Of a DNA stretch of 64,000 nt, positions 52,706-60,948 are shown in pieces (the stretch's first letter is position 1; each line of letters starts with the position of its first letter). A program made the position numbers and the translations under genes. The DNA is from Candidatus Halobonum tyrrellensis G22 (lineage in GTDB: Archaea; Halobacteriota; Halobacteria; Halobacteriales; Haloferacaceae), in NCBI RefSeq assembly GCF_000495475.1, contig NZ_ASGZ01000008.1, forward strand, positions 55,069 to 119,068, written 5' to 3'. The notes beneath the pieces are model-generated. The model worked only from the letters and a program-made list of their open reading frames with translations. It was not told where the DNA came from and searched no databases.

Positions 52706-54211
52706 ATGGTCCCCGACGACGACCCCGCGGCCGGCGCTGACGCCGACGCGGACGGCGACACGGTGGTCCGCCGCGACCGGTTCGCGGGCGGGCCGGCCCG
52801 GTCGTTCCTGTCGAGTCTCGCGGCCGACGAGCGCATCTTCGCCGCGGACCTCGCGGTCGACCGCGCGCACGTCGTGATGCTCGACGAGCGAGGGATCGTC
52901 GAGGGGAGCGACGCGACGGCCATCCTCGACGCCCTCGCGGCCGTCGAGCGCGCGGGCCACGGCGCCCTGCCCGACGGCGAGGACGTCCACGAGGCCATCG
53001 AGTCGGCGGTCGTCGACCGGGTCGGCCCGGAGGGCGGCCGGATGCACACCGCCCGCTCGCGCAACGACGAGGTGGCAACCTGCATCCGCTACCGGCTCCG
53101 CGGCGACCTGCTCGACGCCGCCGAGGCGACGCTGACGCTCCGGGGGGCGTTACTCGACGCGGCGGAGGCGGACGCCGACACCGTGATGCCGGGGTTCACG
53201 CACCGCCAGTTCGCCCAGCCCACCACGGCGGGCCACCTGTTGGCGTCGTACGCCGGCGCGCTCGAACGCGACACCGCGCGGCTGCTCGACGCGTACGACC
53301 GGACGAACGTCTCGCCGCTCGGCGGCGCGGCGTTCGCGGGCACGCCGTTCGACGTGGACCGCGAGCGCACCGCCGAGTTGCTCGGGTTCGACGGCGTGGT
53401 GGAGAACTCGATGGACGCGGCGGCGAGCCGCGACTTCCTCGTGGAGGCGTCTGCGGCGCTCGCGGGCGTCGGCGTGACGCTGTCGGGGCTGGCGACCGAC
53501 GGCATCGAGGCGGTGAAGGACGGCTACCTCGCCCTCTCGGACGACTACTCGTCGACGTCGTCGATCATGCCCCAGAAGGTGAACCCCGACACGCTCGAAC
53601 TCGTGCGGGCGGTCGCGGGCGACGCGGTCGGCGGGCTGGACGGCCTGCTCGCGACGCTGAAGGGGCTGCCGCGGGCGTACAACCGCGACCTCCAGCGGGC
53701 GACGACCCACGCTTGGGAGTCGGTCGACGCGGTGACCGAGGCGACCGAAGTGGCCGCGGGCGCCGTCGCCACCGCCGAGTGGGACGCCGAGGCGTGTGCG
53801 GCGGACGCGGCGGCGGGGTTCTCGACGGCGACCGGCGTCGCGGACGCGCTCGCGATGGCGGGCGTCCCGTTCCGCACCGCCCACGAACTCGTCGCCTCGG
53901 CCGCCGCCGACGCCGACGAACTCGACGACCCCGAGGCGCTCGCCGCAAGTCTTGACGCGGCCGCTGAAGACGTACTGGGTGACTCCCTCTACGCGTACGT
54001 GAGCCGGGAGGACCTGTCGGCCGCGCTCGACCCCGTCGGGAGCGTCGCCGCCCGCGACTCGCGCGGCGGTCCCGCACCCGACGCGCTGGCCGACTCGATC
54101 GCACGCGCGCGGACGACCCGCGACGACCACGCCGACGCCGTCGCGGCGCGCCGGAGCGCGCTCGCCGACGCGGCCGACCGACTCGACCGGGCGGTGAGCG
54201 ACCGTGTCTGA
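52706..54211 (+). CDS. argH: Argininosuccinate lyase
   Basis: A 501-residue fumarase-superfamily lyase that releases arginine and fumarate. Motifs: AGGPARSFLSSLAADERIFAADL, EDVHEAIESAVVDRVG, GGRMHTARSRNDEVAT (signature C1), MPGFTHRQFAQPTTAGH with catalytic His, and the Ser loop STSSIMPQKVNPDTLE (C3 signature). A C-terminal ~70-residue acidic, Ala-rich stretch exceeds the bacterial length of ~460. The N-terminal ~20 residues are acidic. It is transcribed with argG. A hairpin after it probably ends the argGH unit. Confidence 0.97.
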   Translation: MVPDDDPAAGADADADGDTVVRRDRFAGGPARSFLSSLAADERIFAADLAVDRAHVVMLDERGIVEGSDATAILDALAAVERAGHGALPDGEDVHEAIESAVVDRVGPEGGRMHTARSRNDEVATCIRYRLRGDLLDAAEATLTLRGALLDAAEADADTVMPGFTHRQFAQPTTAGHLLASYAGALERDTARLLDAYDRTNVSPLGGAAFAGTPFDVDRERTAELLGFDGVVENSMDAAASRDFLVEASAALAGVGVTLSGLATDGIEAVKDGYLALSDDYSSTSSIMPQKVNPDTLELVRAVAGDAVGGLDGLLATLKGLPRAYNRDLQRATTHAWESVDAVTEATEVAAGAVATAEWDAEACAADAAAGFSTATGVADALAMAGVPFRTAHELVASAAADADELDDPEALAASLDAAAEDVLGDSLYAYVSREDLSAALDPVGSVAARDSRGGPAPDALADSIARARTTRDDHADAVAARRSALADAADRLDRAVSDRV

Positions 54212-54265
54212 GACGGCCGCCCGACCCGGTCGAGCGACCGCGGCGCCGGCCCCGCGACCGATCCC

Positions 54266-54280
54266 GGCCCCTCCGGGGCC
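54266..54280 (+). terminator. Hairpin after argH
   Basis: GGCCCC-TCC-GGGGCC, a perfect 6-base stem with a 3-base loop, starts ~55 bases after the argH stop. It precedes the promoter of the lysW operon, so it likely separates the argGH transcript from the next unit. Confidence 0.5.
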
Positions 54281-54349
54281 AGTATCACTTATCCGACACC
54301 GGAACGGAACACGGCGGTTGTAGGCCTCCTAACTCTCGACGAGCCGCGC

Positions 54350-54419
54350 GTCCGAAATTTAATTCTTCGAACAATATCGGTGGATTGAAGTCCGGTAAGG
54401 GGGTACTCCGTGGTACGCC
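54350..54419 (+). promoter_or_regulatory. Promoter region of the lysW-argF operon
   Basis: GAAATTTAATTC (about 54352-54363) is an AT box ~57-68 bases before the lysW ATG, so the transcript would have a leader of ~30-40 bases, unlike the leaderless starts elsewhere in this window. The leader holds a GGTAC direct repeat (GGGGGTACTCC and GTGGTACGCC) just before the ATG. Candidate site for arginine-dependent control; no factor is identified. Confidence 0.4.
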
Positions 54420-54590
54420 ATGACCGAAGCCGAATGCGTGGAGTGCGGGGCGGACGTGACGCTCCACGACGACATCGAGGTCGGGGAGATCCTGGACTGT
54501 GACACCTGCGGCGCGGAACTCGAAGTCGTGGAGGTGTCCCCGCCGGTCCTCGCTCGGGCGCCGGAGCTCGAGGAGGACTGGGGGGAGTGA
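54420..54590 (+). CDS. lysW: Amino-group carrier protein LysW (ArgW)
   Basis: A 56-residue carrier protein that holds glutamate or 2-aminoadipate on its C-terminal Glu during arginine or lysine synthesis, protecting the amino group in place of acetylation. It has the zinc knuckles C-x-x-C (Cys6, Cys9) and C-x-x-C (Cys27, Cys30) in ECVECGADVTLHDDIEVGEILDCDTCG, and ends in the diagnostic EDWGE, whose last Glu is the attachment point. It is followed after one base by lysX, which attaches the substrate. Too short for simple gene finding and easily missed. Confidence 0.95.
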   Translation: MTEAECVECGADVTLHDDIEVGEILDCDTCGAELEVVEVSPPVLARAPELEEDWGE

Positions 54591-54591
54591 G

Positions 54592-55485
54592 ATGAAGCTC
54601 GGCCTGCTCTACTCGCGGATCCGGAAGGACGAGAAGCTGCTGTTGAGCGAACTGCGCGACCGCGGCCACGAGGTCGAGAAGCTGGACGTGCGCGACCTGC
54701 GGTTCGGGCTGACCGCGGAGTCGGGCACCGCCGCGGCGGCCGCGGCCGACTGCGACCTGATACTCGACCGCTGTCTCGCCACCTCGCGGTCGCTGTACGC
54801 GGGCAAGTTCTTCGCCCACTACGGCGTCCCGGTGGTCAACAGCCCCGAGACCGCGGAGGTGTGTGCGAACAAGGTGAAAAACAGCCTCGCGCTCGACGCC
54901 GCGGGCGTGCCCACGCCCGCCACCGAGGTGGCGTTCACCAGCGACGCCGCGCTCGAAGCCGTCGAGTCGTTCGGCTACCCCTGCGTGATCAAACCCGTCG
55001 TCGGCTCGTGGGGCCGGCTGATGGCCAAGATCGACTCGCGGAACGCCGCGGAGGCGATCTTAGAACACAAGGAGACGCTGGGCCACTACGAGCACAAGGT
55101 GTTCTACGTCCAGGAGTTCGTCGACAAGCCCGGCCGCGACATCCGCGTGGTCGCGTGCGACGGCGAACCCGTGGCCGCGATGACCCGCTCGTCGGAGCAC
55201 TGGCTGACGAACGCCGCGACCGGCGGCGAACCCCGGCCGTTCGAGTTGGACGACGAGGCCGAACGGCTGGTGCGGGAGGCGAGCGCCGCGGTCGGCGGCG
55301 GTCTACTCGGGGTGGACCTCATGGAGATGAAAGACGGCGGCTACACCGTCCACGAGGTGAACCACACGGTCGAGTTCAAGGCGCTCGACGGCGCCGTCGA
55401 CGTCGACGTGCCCGCGGCGGTCGTCGACTGGCTCGAACTCACGGCGGAGGCGGCGAGCGGCGACGGGGTGACGGCGCCGGCATGA
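54592..55485 (+). CDS. lysX: LysW-amino acid ligase LysX/ArgX (RimK-like)
   Basis: A 297-residue ATP-grasp enzyme of the RimK/LysX type that ligates the amino group of glutamate (for Arg) or 2-aminoadipate (for Lys) to the gamma-carboxyl of the LysW C-terminal Glu. Motifs: MKLGLLYSRIRKDEKLLL, LILDRCLATSRSLYAGKFF, VKNSLALDAAGVPTPAT, PCVIKPVVGSWGRLMAKI, YVQEFVDKPGRDIRVVACDG and LLGVDLMEMKDGGYTVHEVNHTVEF (metal ligands near the end). Among arg genes it most likely acts on glutamate (ArgX), since no lysine genes are present. Its stop overlaps argC (ATGA). Confidence 0.95.
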   Translation: MKLGLLYSRIRKDEKLLLSELRDRGHEVEKLDVRDLRFGLTAESGTAAAAAADCDLILDRCLATSRSLYAGKFFAHYGVPVVNSPETAEVCANKVKNSLALDAAGVPTPATEVAFTSDAALEAVESFGYPCVIKPVVGSWGRLMAKIDSRNAAEAILEHKETLGHYEHKVFYVQEFVDKPGRDIRVVACDGEPVAAMTRSSEHWLTNAATGGEPRPFELDDEAERLVREASAAVGGGLLGVDLMEMKDGGYTVHEVNHTVEFKALDGAVDVDVPAAVVDWLELTAEAASGDGVTAPA

Positions 55486-56528
55486 CCGACGGGCGGGTCA
55501 CGGCCGGGGTCGTCGGCGGCTCCGGCTTCACCGGCGGGGAACTCCTCCGGCTGCTCGCCGGCCACCCCGAGTTCGAGGTGGTCCAGGCGACCAGCCGGAG
55601 CTACGAGCGCAAGACCGTGGGACACGTCCACCCCAACCTGCGGTCGCTCGACCTCCGCTTTACGTCGCCCGACGACCTCGAGAGCGTCGACGTGCTGTTC
55701 ACCGCGACGCCCCACGGCGTCTCGATGGAGCGGATCGACGAGTTCCGCGACGCCGCCGAGACGGTGGTCGACCTGTCGGCGGACTTCCGGCTGCCCGAGG
55801 CGGCGGCGTACGACGAGTGGTACGACGGCCACGTCGCGCCCGAGTACCTCGACGAGGCGGAGTACGCCCTGCCGGAGTTGAACCGGGAGAACCTCCCCGG
55901 CGCGGACCTGATCGCGGCGGGCGGCTGTAACGCGACGGCGACGATACTCGCGCTCAAGCCGCTCGCGGATTCGGGGGTCGTCACCGCCTCCGACCGCGCG
56001 GTGGTCGACGTGAAGGTCGGCTCCTCGGAGGGCGGGGCGGGCGGCGGCGCCGCCTCCTCGCACGCCGAGCGGTCGGGCGTGGTCCGGCCGTACGCGCCGA
56101 CCGAACACCGCCACCAGGCGGAGATCGACGCGTACCTCGGGCTCTCGACGGCGTTTACGGTCCACGCGGTCGACATGGTCCGCGGCGCGTCGGCGACGTG
56201 TCACACGTTCCCCGCCGACGCGGTGACGAAGGGCGACCTCTGGGGCGCCTACCGCGACGCCTACGAGGACGAACCGTTCGTCGACCTGGTGGCGGGCGGC
56301 GGCGACGTCTACCGCTACCCCGAGCCGAAGGCGGTCGCGGGCACGAACCGCGCGGAGGTCGGCTTCGCGCTCGATACGGACAACGCCCGCGTCGTCGCGT
56401 TCGGCGCCATCGACAACGTGATGAAAGGCTCGGCCGGCCAGGCGGTCCACGCCGCCAACCTCGCGGTCGGCTTCGAGGAGACGGCCGGTCTCGACCAGCG
56501 GGGACTCCACCCCGTGGGGACGCCCTGA
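55482..56528 (+). CDS. argC: LysW-gamma-glutamyl phosphate reductase
   Basis: A 348-residue NADPH-dependent reductase of the ArgC/LysY type that turns the carrier-bound glutamyl phosphate into semialdehyde. The Rossmann motif is GVVGGSGFTGGELLRLLAGHP, then VDVLFTATPHGVS, VVDLSADFRLPE, catalytic Cys in AAGGCNATATILAL, and SSEGGAGGGAAS, the long flexible loop typical of the LysY group, with EHRHQAEI and the late motif VVAFGAIDNVMKGSAGQAVHAAN. Length matches archaeal members (~340-350). Start and stop overlap both neighbours, so the operon is translated as a chain. Confidence 0.95.
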   Translation: MTDGRVTAGVVGGSGFTGGELLRLLAGHPEFEVVQATSRSYERKTVGHVHPNLRSLDLRFTSPDDLESVDVLFTATPHGVSMERIDEFRDAAETVVDLSADFRLPEAAAYDEWYDGHVAPEYLDEAEYALPELNRENLPGADLIAAGGCNATATILALKPLADSGVVTASDRAVVDVKVGSSEGGAGGGAASSHAERSGVVRPYAPTEHRHQAEIDAYLGLSTAFTVHAVDMVRGASATCHTFPADAVTKGDLWGAYRDAYEDEPFVDLVAGGGDVYRYPEPKAVAGTNRAEVGFALDTDNARVVAFGAIDNVMKGSAGQAVHAANLAVGFEETAGLDQRGLHPVGTP

Positions 56529-57457
56529 TGGCCGACCCCGGATCCGAACTCGGAGCCGACGCCGGTGCCGACACGGAGCCGCCGGTCGTGGTGAAACTCG
56601 GCGGCGCCCGCGCGGTCGACCCCGCGGGGGCGGTGGGCGACGTCGCCCACCTCGCGGCGAACGGCCGGCGGGTCGTCGTCGTCCACGGCGGGTCGACCGC
56701 CGTCGACGAGACGCTAGAGCAGCTCGGCCGCGACCCCGAGTACGTCGAGACGCCGAGCGGCGTCACCGGCCGGTTCACCGACGCGGAGACGATGGAGACG
56801 TTCTCGATGGTCCTGCCGGGGAAGCTGAACACCGACCTCGTGGTCGCGCTCCGGAACGCGGGCGTGGACGCGCTCGGCCTCTCGGGCGTCGACGGCGGCC
56901 TCCTCTCGGGACCGCGGAAGTCCGCGGTCCGCGTTGTCGAGGACGGCAAACGGAAGATCCGCCGCGGCGACCACTCCGGGCGGATCGAGTCGGTCGACGC
57001 CGACCTGCTGTCGACGCTCTTAGATGCGGGCTACGTGCCGGTGCTCTCGCCGCCGATGCTCGGCGAGGAGGACGACGGCAGCGGCACCGCGGTCAACACC
57101 GACGCCGACCGCGCGGCCGCCGCGGTGGCGGGCGCGCTCGGGGCGGAACTCGTCGTCCTCACGGACGTGTCGGGGGTGTACGCCGACCCGGACGACCCCG
57201 ACACCCTGATCGAGTCGGTGACGACGCCCGACGAGTTCGACCGGTTGGAGGACGCCGCCGAGGGGTTCATGACCCGGAAGGTGATGGCGGCGACCGAGGC
57301 GCTGGAGGGCGGCGCGCGCGCCGTCGTCGTCTCGGACGCGAACGTCCGCGACCCGGTGGTCGCGGCGCTCGACGGCGCGGGCACGCGGGTCGAGCGCTCG
57401 GCGCTCGCCGACGCCGGCGGGAGCGAGGCGGCCGCGACCGGGGGTGAGGGGTCGTGA
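56528..57457 (+). CDS. argB: LysW-gamma-glutamate kinase (acetylglutamate kinase-like)
   Basis: A 309-residue amino acid kinase of the ArgB/LysZ type that phosphorylates the delta-carboxyl of LysW-bound glutamate. Motifs: VVVKLGGARAV, VVVVHGGSTAVDETLEQLG, TDLVVALRNAGVDALGLSGVDGGLLSG, VPVLSPPM, AVNTDADRAAAAVAGALGAELVVLTDVSGVYAD and GFMTRKVMAATEALEGGARAVVVSDAN. These are the standard kinase-family segments. It starts with ATG that overlaps the argC stop (TGATG). The acidic N-terminal ~17 residues and C-terminal Gly/Ala tail are halophile features. Confidence 0.95.
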   Translation: MADPGSELGADAGADTEPPVVVKLGGARAVDPAGAVGDVAHLAANGRRVVVVHGGSTAVDETLEQLGRDPEYVETPSGVTGRFTDAETMETFSMVLPGKLNTDLVVALRNAGVDALGLSGVDGGLLSGPRKSAVRVVEDGKRKIRRGDHSGRIESVDADLLSTLLDAGYVPVLSPPMLGEEDDGSGTAVNTDADRAAAAVAGALGAELVVLTDVSGVYADPDDPDTLIESVTTPDEFDRLEDAAEGFMTRKVMAATEALEGGARAVVVSDANVRDPVVAALDGAGTRVERSALADAGGSEAAATGGEGS

Positions 57458-58638
57458 CCGACGCCGACGCCCCGTTCGCGGACGGCGAGGGCGCGGGCGA
57501 GGGGTTCGTCTTCTCGGAGAAGCCGCTCGGCATCGAGTCGGGCGAGGGCGTCCACCTCACCGGCACCGACGGCACGGACTACCTCGACTTCGGCGCGTCG
57601 TACGCGTGTACGCCGCTGGGGCACAGCCCGCCCGAGGTGGTCGACGCGATAGCCGAGCAGGCGGCCGACCTGCTGTACGTGCAGGCGTCGTACCCGGTCG
57701 ACGCGCGCACCGACCTCTACGAGCGGCTGGGCGCGGTCGCGCCGGGCGACCTCTCGAAGGTGTGGCTGTGTAACTCCGGCACCGAGGCGAACGAGGCGGC
57801 GATGAAGTTCGCGCGCTCGGCGACCGGCGACGAGAAGATAGTCGCCGCAAAGCGCGGCTTCCACGGCCGCACGATGGGTGCGCTCGCGATGACGTGGAAG
57901 AAGAAGTACCGCGAGCCGTTCGAACCGCTGGCGGGCGGCGTGGAGTTCGTCGAGTTCGGCGACGAGGCCGAGTTGGCCGACGCCGTCGACGACGACACCG
58001 CGGCGGTGTTCCTCGAACCCGTCCAGGGCGAGGGCGGCGTCAACCCCGCCACGACCGAGTACCTGCGCGCGGCGCGCGACCTGACCGAGGCGGCGGGCGC
58101 GGCGCTCGTGTTCGACGAGATCCAGACCGGACTCGGTCGGACGGGCACGCTGTGGGCGTGCGAGCACGCGGGCGTCGTCCCCGACGCGCTCACGACCGCG
58201 AAGGGGCTGGCGTCGGGGCTTCCGGCGGGCGCGACGCTGTGTGCCGACTGGCTCGCCGACGGCGCGGCCGACCACGGCTCGACGTTCTCGGGCGGGCCGG
58301 TGGTCGCGGCGGCCGCCAACGCGACGCTCGACGGTCTCGTGGGGCGCGACCTGCCCGCCCGCGCGGGCGAGGTGGGGTCCCACCTCCACGAGGAACTCGC
58401 GGACGCCGTCGAGACGCACGACCTGCCCGTCCGCGAGATCCGCGGGCGCGGGCTGATGGTCGGCATCGAGGTGAAACGCGGCGCGAACCGGATCGTCCGG
58501 GACCTGGCGCTCGACCACCGCGTGCTCGCGCTCCCCGCGGGCCGGTCGGTGGTCCGTCTGCTCCCGCCGCTGGTGGTCGAGGAGCGCCACGCCGACCACG
58601 TGGTCGGCGCGCTCACGGAGGTGCTCGATGGCTCCTGA
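57454..58638 (+). CDS. argD: Aminotransferase ArgD/LysJ
   Basis: A 394-residue class III PLP aminotransferase that converts carrier-bound glutamate semialdehyde to the ornithine precursor. Motifs: DGTDYLDFGASYACTPLGHS, LLYVQASYPVDARTDLYERL, LCNSGTEANEAAMKFARSATG, KRGFHGRTMGALAMTW, ALVFDEIQTGLGRTG and the PLP Lys in ALTTAKGLASGLPAGA. GTG start overlaps the argB stop (GTGA). The stop lies 11 bases inside the next gene, the longest overlap in this operon. Confidence 0.95.
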   Translation: MTDADAPFADGEGAGEGFVFSEKPLGIESGEGVHLTGTDGTDYLDFGASYACTPLGHSPPEVVDAIAEQAADLLYVQASYPVDARTDLYERLGAVAPGDLSKVWLCNSGTEANEAAMKFARSATGDEKIVAAKRGFHGRTMGALAMTWKKKYREPFEPLAGGVEFVEFGDEAELADAVDDDTAAVFLEPVQGEGGVNPATTEYLRAARDLTEAAGAALVFDEIQTGLGRTGTLWACEHAGVVPDALTTAKGLASGLPAGATLCADWLADGAADHGSTFSGGPVVAAAANATLDGLVGRDLPARAGEVGSHLHEELADAVETHDLPVREIRGRGLMVGIEVKRGANRIVRDLALDHRVLALPAGRSVVRLLPPLVVEERHADHVVGALTEVLDGS

Positions 58639-59806
58639 GGCCCCCGACGGGACGAACGACGACGAGGCCCGCACGACCCGCGAGCACCCGGCGCTCGACT
58701 CCGACGCGCGCCGCCTCCTGTTCGACCTGGTCTCGACGCCGTCCGTCTCGGGCGACGAGCGCGAGGCGGCCGAACTGCTCGTGGCGTTCTTCGAGGGGAA
58801 CGGCCGCGAGGCGTACACCGACGCGGTCGGGAACGTCCGCGCGCCCGGCGACGACGGGGTGTTGCTCACCTCCCACGTCGACACCGTCCCCGGCGAGGTG
58901 CCCGTCCGGATCACCGACGACCCCGACGACGACGCCGCGCCCGACGGCGGGCCGGTGCTGTGGGGTCGCGGGAGCGTCGACGCGACCGGCCCGCTGGCGG
59001 CGATGGCCGCGGCGGCCGTCGAGACGGGCGTCTCGTTCGCGGGCGTCGTCGGCGAGGAGACGGACTCCCGCGGCGCGCGCCACCTCGTCGACGACCGCGC
59101 GGAACCCGACGCCGTGGTCAACGGCGAACCCTCCGGCTGGGAGGGGATCACGCTGGGCTACCGCGGCTTTCAGGCGGGCGAGTTCAGCGTGTCGACGCCG
59201 GCGGCGCACACCTCCCGGCCGGAGCCGAACGCGCTCGAACTCGCGACGGAGTGGTGGAATCGGGTCGCGGACGCGTTCGCGCGCGACGACGACGCGGCCG
59301 TGTTCGACTCCGTGACCGCGAAACCCGTCGAGATGGACGGCGGCCTCTCCGACGACGGCACGGCGTTCGAGGCGACGGTGTCCGCGCAGTTCCGGCTCCC
59401 GCCGGGGACGACGGCGGCCGCGGTGCGCGAGACCGCCGAAGACGCCGCCGCGGCGTCCGTCTCCGTCGGGACCGACGCGGGCGCGGGCGAGGCGGGCGCG
59501 GCGGCGGGCGAGTTCGAGTTCGCGTGGGGTGAGTCGATACCGCCGGTGCTCGACAGCCCGCGGGGTCCGGTCGCCACCGCGCTCCGCGGGGCGATCCGAC
59601 GAGGGGGTGGCTCCCCCAGACTCCTCAGAAAGACCGGCACCGCCGACGTCAACCTGTTCGCGGAGGCGTGGGACTGCCCGATGGCGACGTACGGTCCCGG
59701 CGACTCCTCGCTGGACCACGCGCCCGACGAACGCCTCCCGCTCGCGGAGTTCGACCGCGCGACCGACGCGCTGTGTGCGACCTGCGAGCGCCTCACCGAC
59801 GACTGA
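58628..59806 (+). CDS. lysK: LysW-ornithine/lysine hydrolase (ArgE/LysK)
   Basis: A 392-residue M20-family zinc peptidase that releases ornithine from LysW. Motifs: LVSTPSVSGDEREAAELLVAFF, LLTSHVDTVPGEVPVRI with the first His ligand, GRGSVDATGPLAAMAAA with the bridging Asp, FAGVVGEETDSRGARHLV with Glu-Glu, VVNGEPSGWEGITLGYRG and TSRPEPNALE. An acidic insertion lies between RGSVD- and the dimerisation domain (VSVGTDAGAGEAGAAAG). The start overlaps the argD stop by 11 bases. Because the arg operon has no lysine-specific genes, ornithine release is the main role. Confidence 0.93.
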   Translation: MAPEAPDGTNDDEARTTREHPALDSDARRLLFDLVSTPSVSGDEREAAELLVAFFEGNGREAYTDAVGNVRAPGDDGVLLTSHVDTVPGEVPVRITDDPDDDAAPDGGPVLWGRGSVDATGPLAAMAAAAVETGVSFAGVVGEETDSRGARHLVDDRAEPDAVVNGEPSGWEGITLGYRGFQAGEFSVSTPAAHTSRPEPNALELATEWWNRVADAFARDDDAAVFDSVTAKPVEMDGGLSDDGTAFEATVSAQFRLPPGTTAAAVRETAEDAAAASVSVGTDAGAGEAGAAAGEFEFAWGESIPPVLDSPRGPVATALRGAIRRGGGSPRLLRKTGTADVNLFAEAWDCPMATYGPGDSSLDHAPDERLPLAEFDRATDALCATCERLTDD

Positions 59807-59852
59807 CCACTCGACTCGACCCGACCCCACACCACCCCAGACCCTGACCGAT

Positions 59853-60788
59853 ATGAGCACGGATTCGACCCCGACGCCGACCGACCCGACCGACGAGTTC
59901 CCGACCGCCTTCCTCGACGTGGACGACCTCTCGTCCGAGCAACTCGACGCGGTGCTCGACCGGGGGACCGCGCTGAAGGCCGGCAAGGACCTCACGCAAC
60001 TCCCGCGGACCACGCTCGCGATGCTGTTCGAGAAGCCGTCGACCCGGACGCGGACCTCCTTCGAGACGGGGATGACCCGACTCGGCGGTCACGCGATGTT
60101 CATGGGTCCCGACGACATCCACCTCGGCCACGGCGAACCGCTGAAGGACACCGCCCGGGTGTTCGCGGGGTACGCCGACTGCATCATGGCGCGCGTGTTC
60201 GACCACGCCGACGTGGAGACCATCGCGGAGTACGCCGACGTGCCCGTGATAAACGGGCTGACCGACGACGCCCACCCGTGTCAGACGCTCGCGGATCTCC
60301 TCACGCTCCGGGAGGAGGTGGGCGACCTCTCGGAGACGACGGTGGCGTGGGTCGGCGACGGCAACAACGTCGCGCGCTCGTTCGCGCTGGGCTGTGCGCT
60401 CGCGGGGGTCGACCTCCGCGTGGCGACGCCGGACGGCTACGGGTTGGGCGACGACTGCCTCTCGCGGGCGGCCGACTGCGGCGGCGCGCCGACGCTCTGT
60501 GAGTCGCCCGAGGCGGCGGTCGAGGGCGTCGACGCCGTCTACACCGACGTCTGGGTCAGCATGGGCGAGGAGGACGAACGCGAGGCGAAACTCCCGGCGT
60601 TCGACGGCTACCAGGTGAACGCCGACCTGCTCTCCGGGACGGACGCGAAGCTGATGCACTGTCTGCCCGCCCACCGCGGCGAGGAGGTGACCGACGGGGT
60701 CATCGAGTCCGACCGGTCGCTGGTGTGGACGCAGGCTGAGAACCGCATGCACGCCCAGAACGGCCTGCTGGTGTCGTTGTTGGACTGA
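59853..60788 (+). CDS. argF: Ornithine carbamoyltransferase
   Basis: A 311-residue enzyme that makes citrulline from ornithine and carbamoyl phosphate, completing the route to ArgG. Motifs: FLDVDDLSSEQLDAVLDRGTALK, MLFEKPSTRTRTSFETGM with the carbamoyl phosphate S-T-R-T-R, MGPDDIHLGHGEPLKDTARVF, IINGLTDDAHPCQTLADLLTL-like segment (VINGLTDDAHPCQTLADL) with the HPCQ signature, VAWVGDGNNVARSF and LMHCLPAHRGEEVTDGV. Start at ATG 59853 after a 46-base gap; the gap holds no clear promoter, so it likely continues the operon. A 12-base palindrome follows the stop. Confidence 0.97.
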   Translation: MSTDSTPTPTDPTDEFPTAFLDVDDLSSEQLDAVLDRGTALKAGKDLTQLPRTTLAMLFEKPSTRTRTSFETGMTRLGGHAMFMGPDDIHLGHGEPLKDTARVFAGYADCIMARVFDHADVETIAEYADVPVINGLTDDAHPCQTLADLLTLREEVGDLSETTVAWVGDGNNVARSFALGCALAGVDLRVATPDGYGLGDDCLSRAADCGGAPTLCESPEAAVEGVDAVYTDVWVSMGEEDEREAKLPAFDGYQVNADLLSGTDAKLMHCLPAHRGEEVTDGVIESDRSLVWTQAENRMHAQNGLLVSLLD

Positions 60789-60801
60789 GACGCGAACCGC
60801 G

Positions 60802-60813
60802 GCCACGCGTGGC
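60802..60813 (+). terminator. Palindrome after argF
   Basis: GCCACGCGTGGC, a perfect 12-base palindrome, starts 13 bases after the argF stop, in a run of G/C. It could form a small hairpin at the operon 3' end. The gap to the convergent helicase gene is 160 bases and holds no gene. Confidence 0.3.
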
Positions 60814-60948
60814 GGCGCGGTCCGGACCCGCCCGGACTCGGACTACTTCTCGACGTGTACGCACGGCTCGACGGCGCCCGCTCGGCGTCGGCCGTAGTGG
60901 TGTCGCACAACGGAACGGGCGGTCGTCGATCCGAGCGACCGCGACGCC

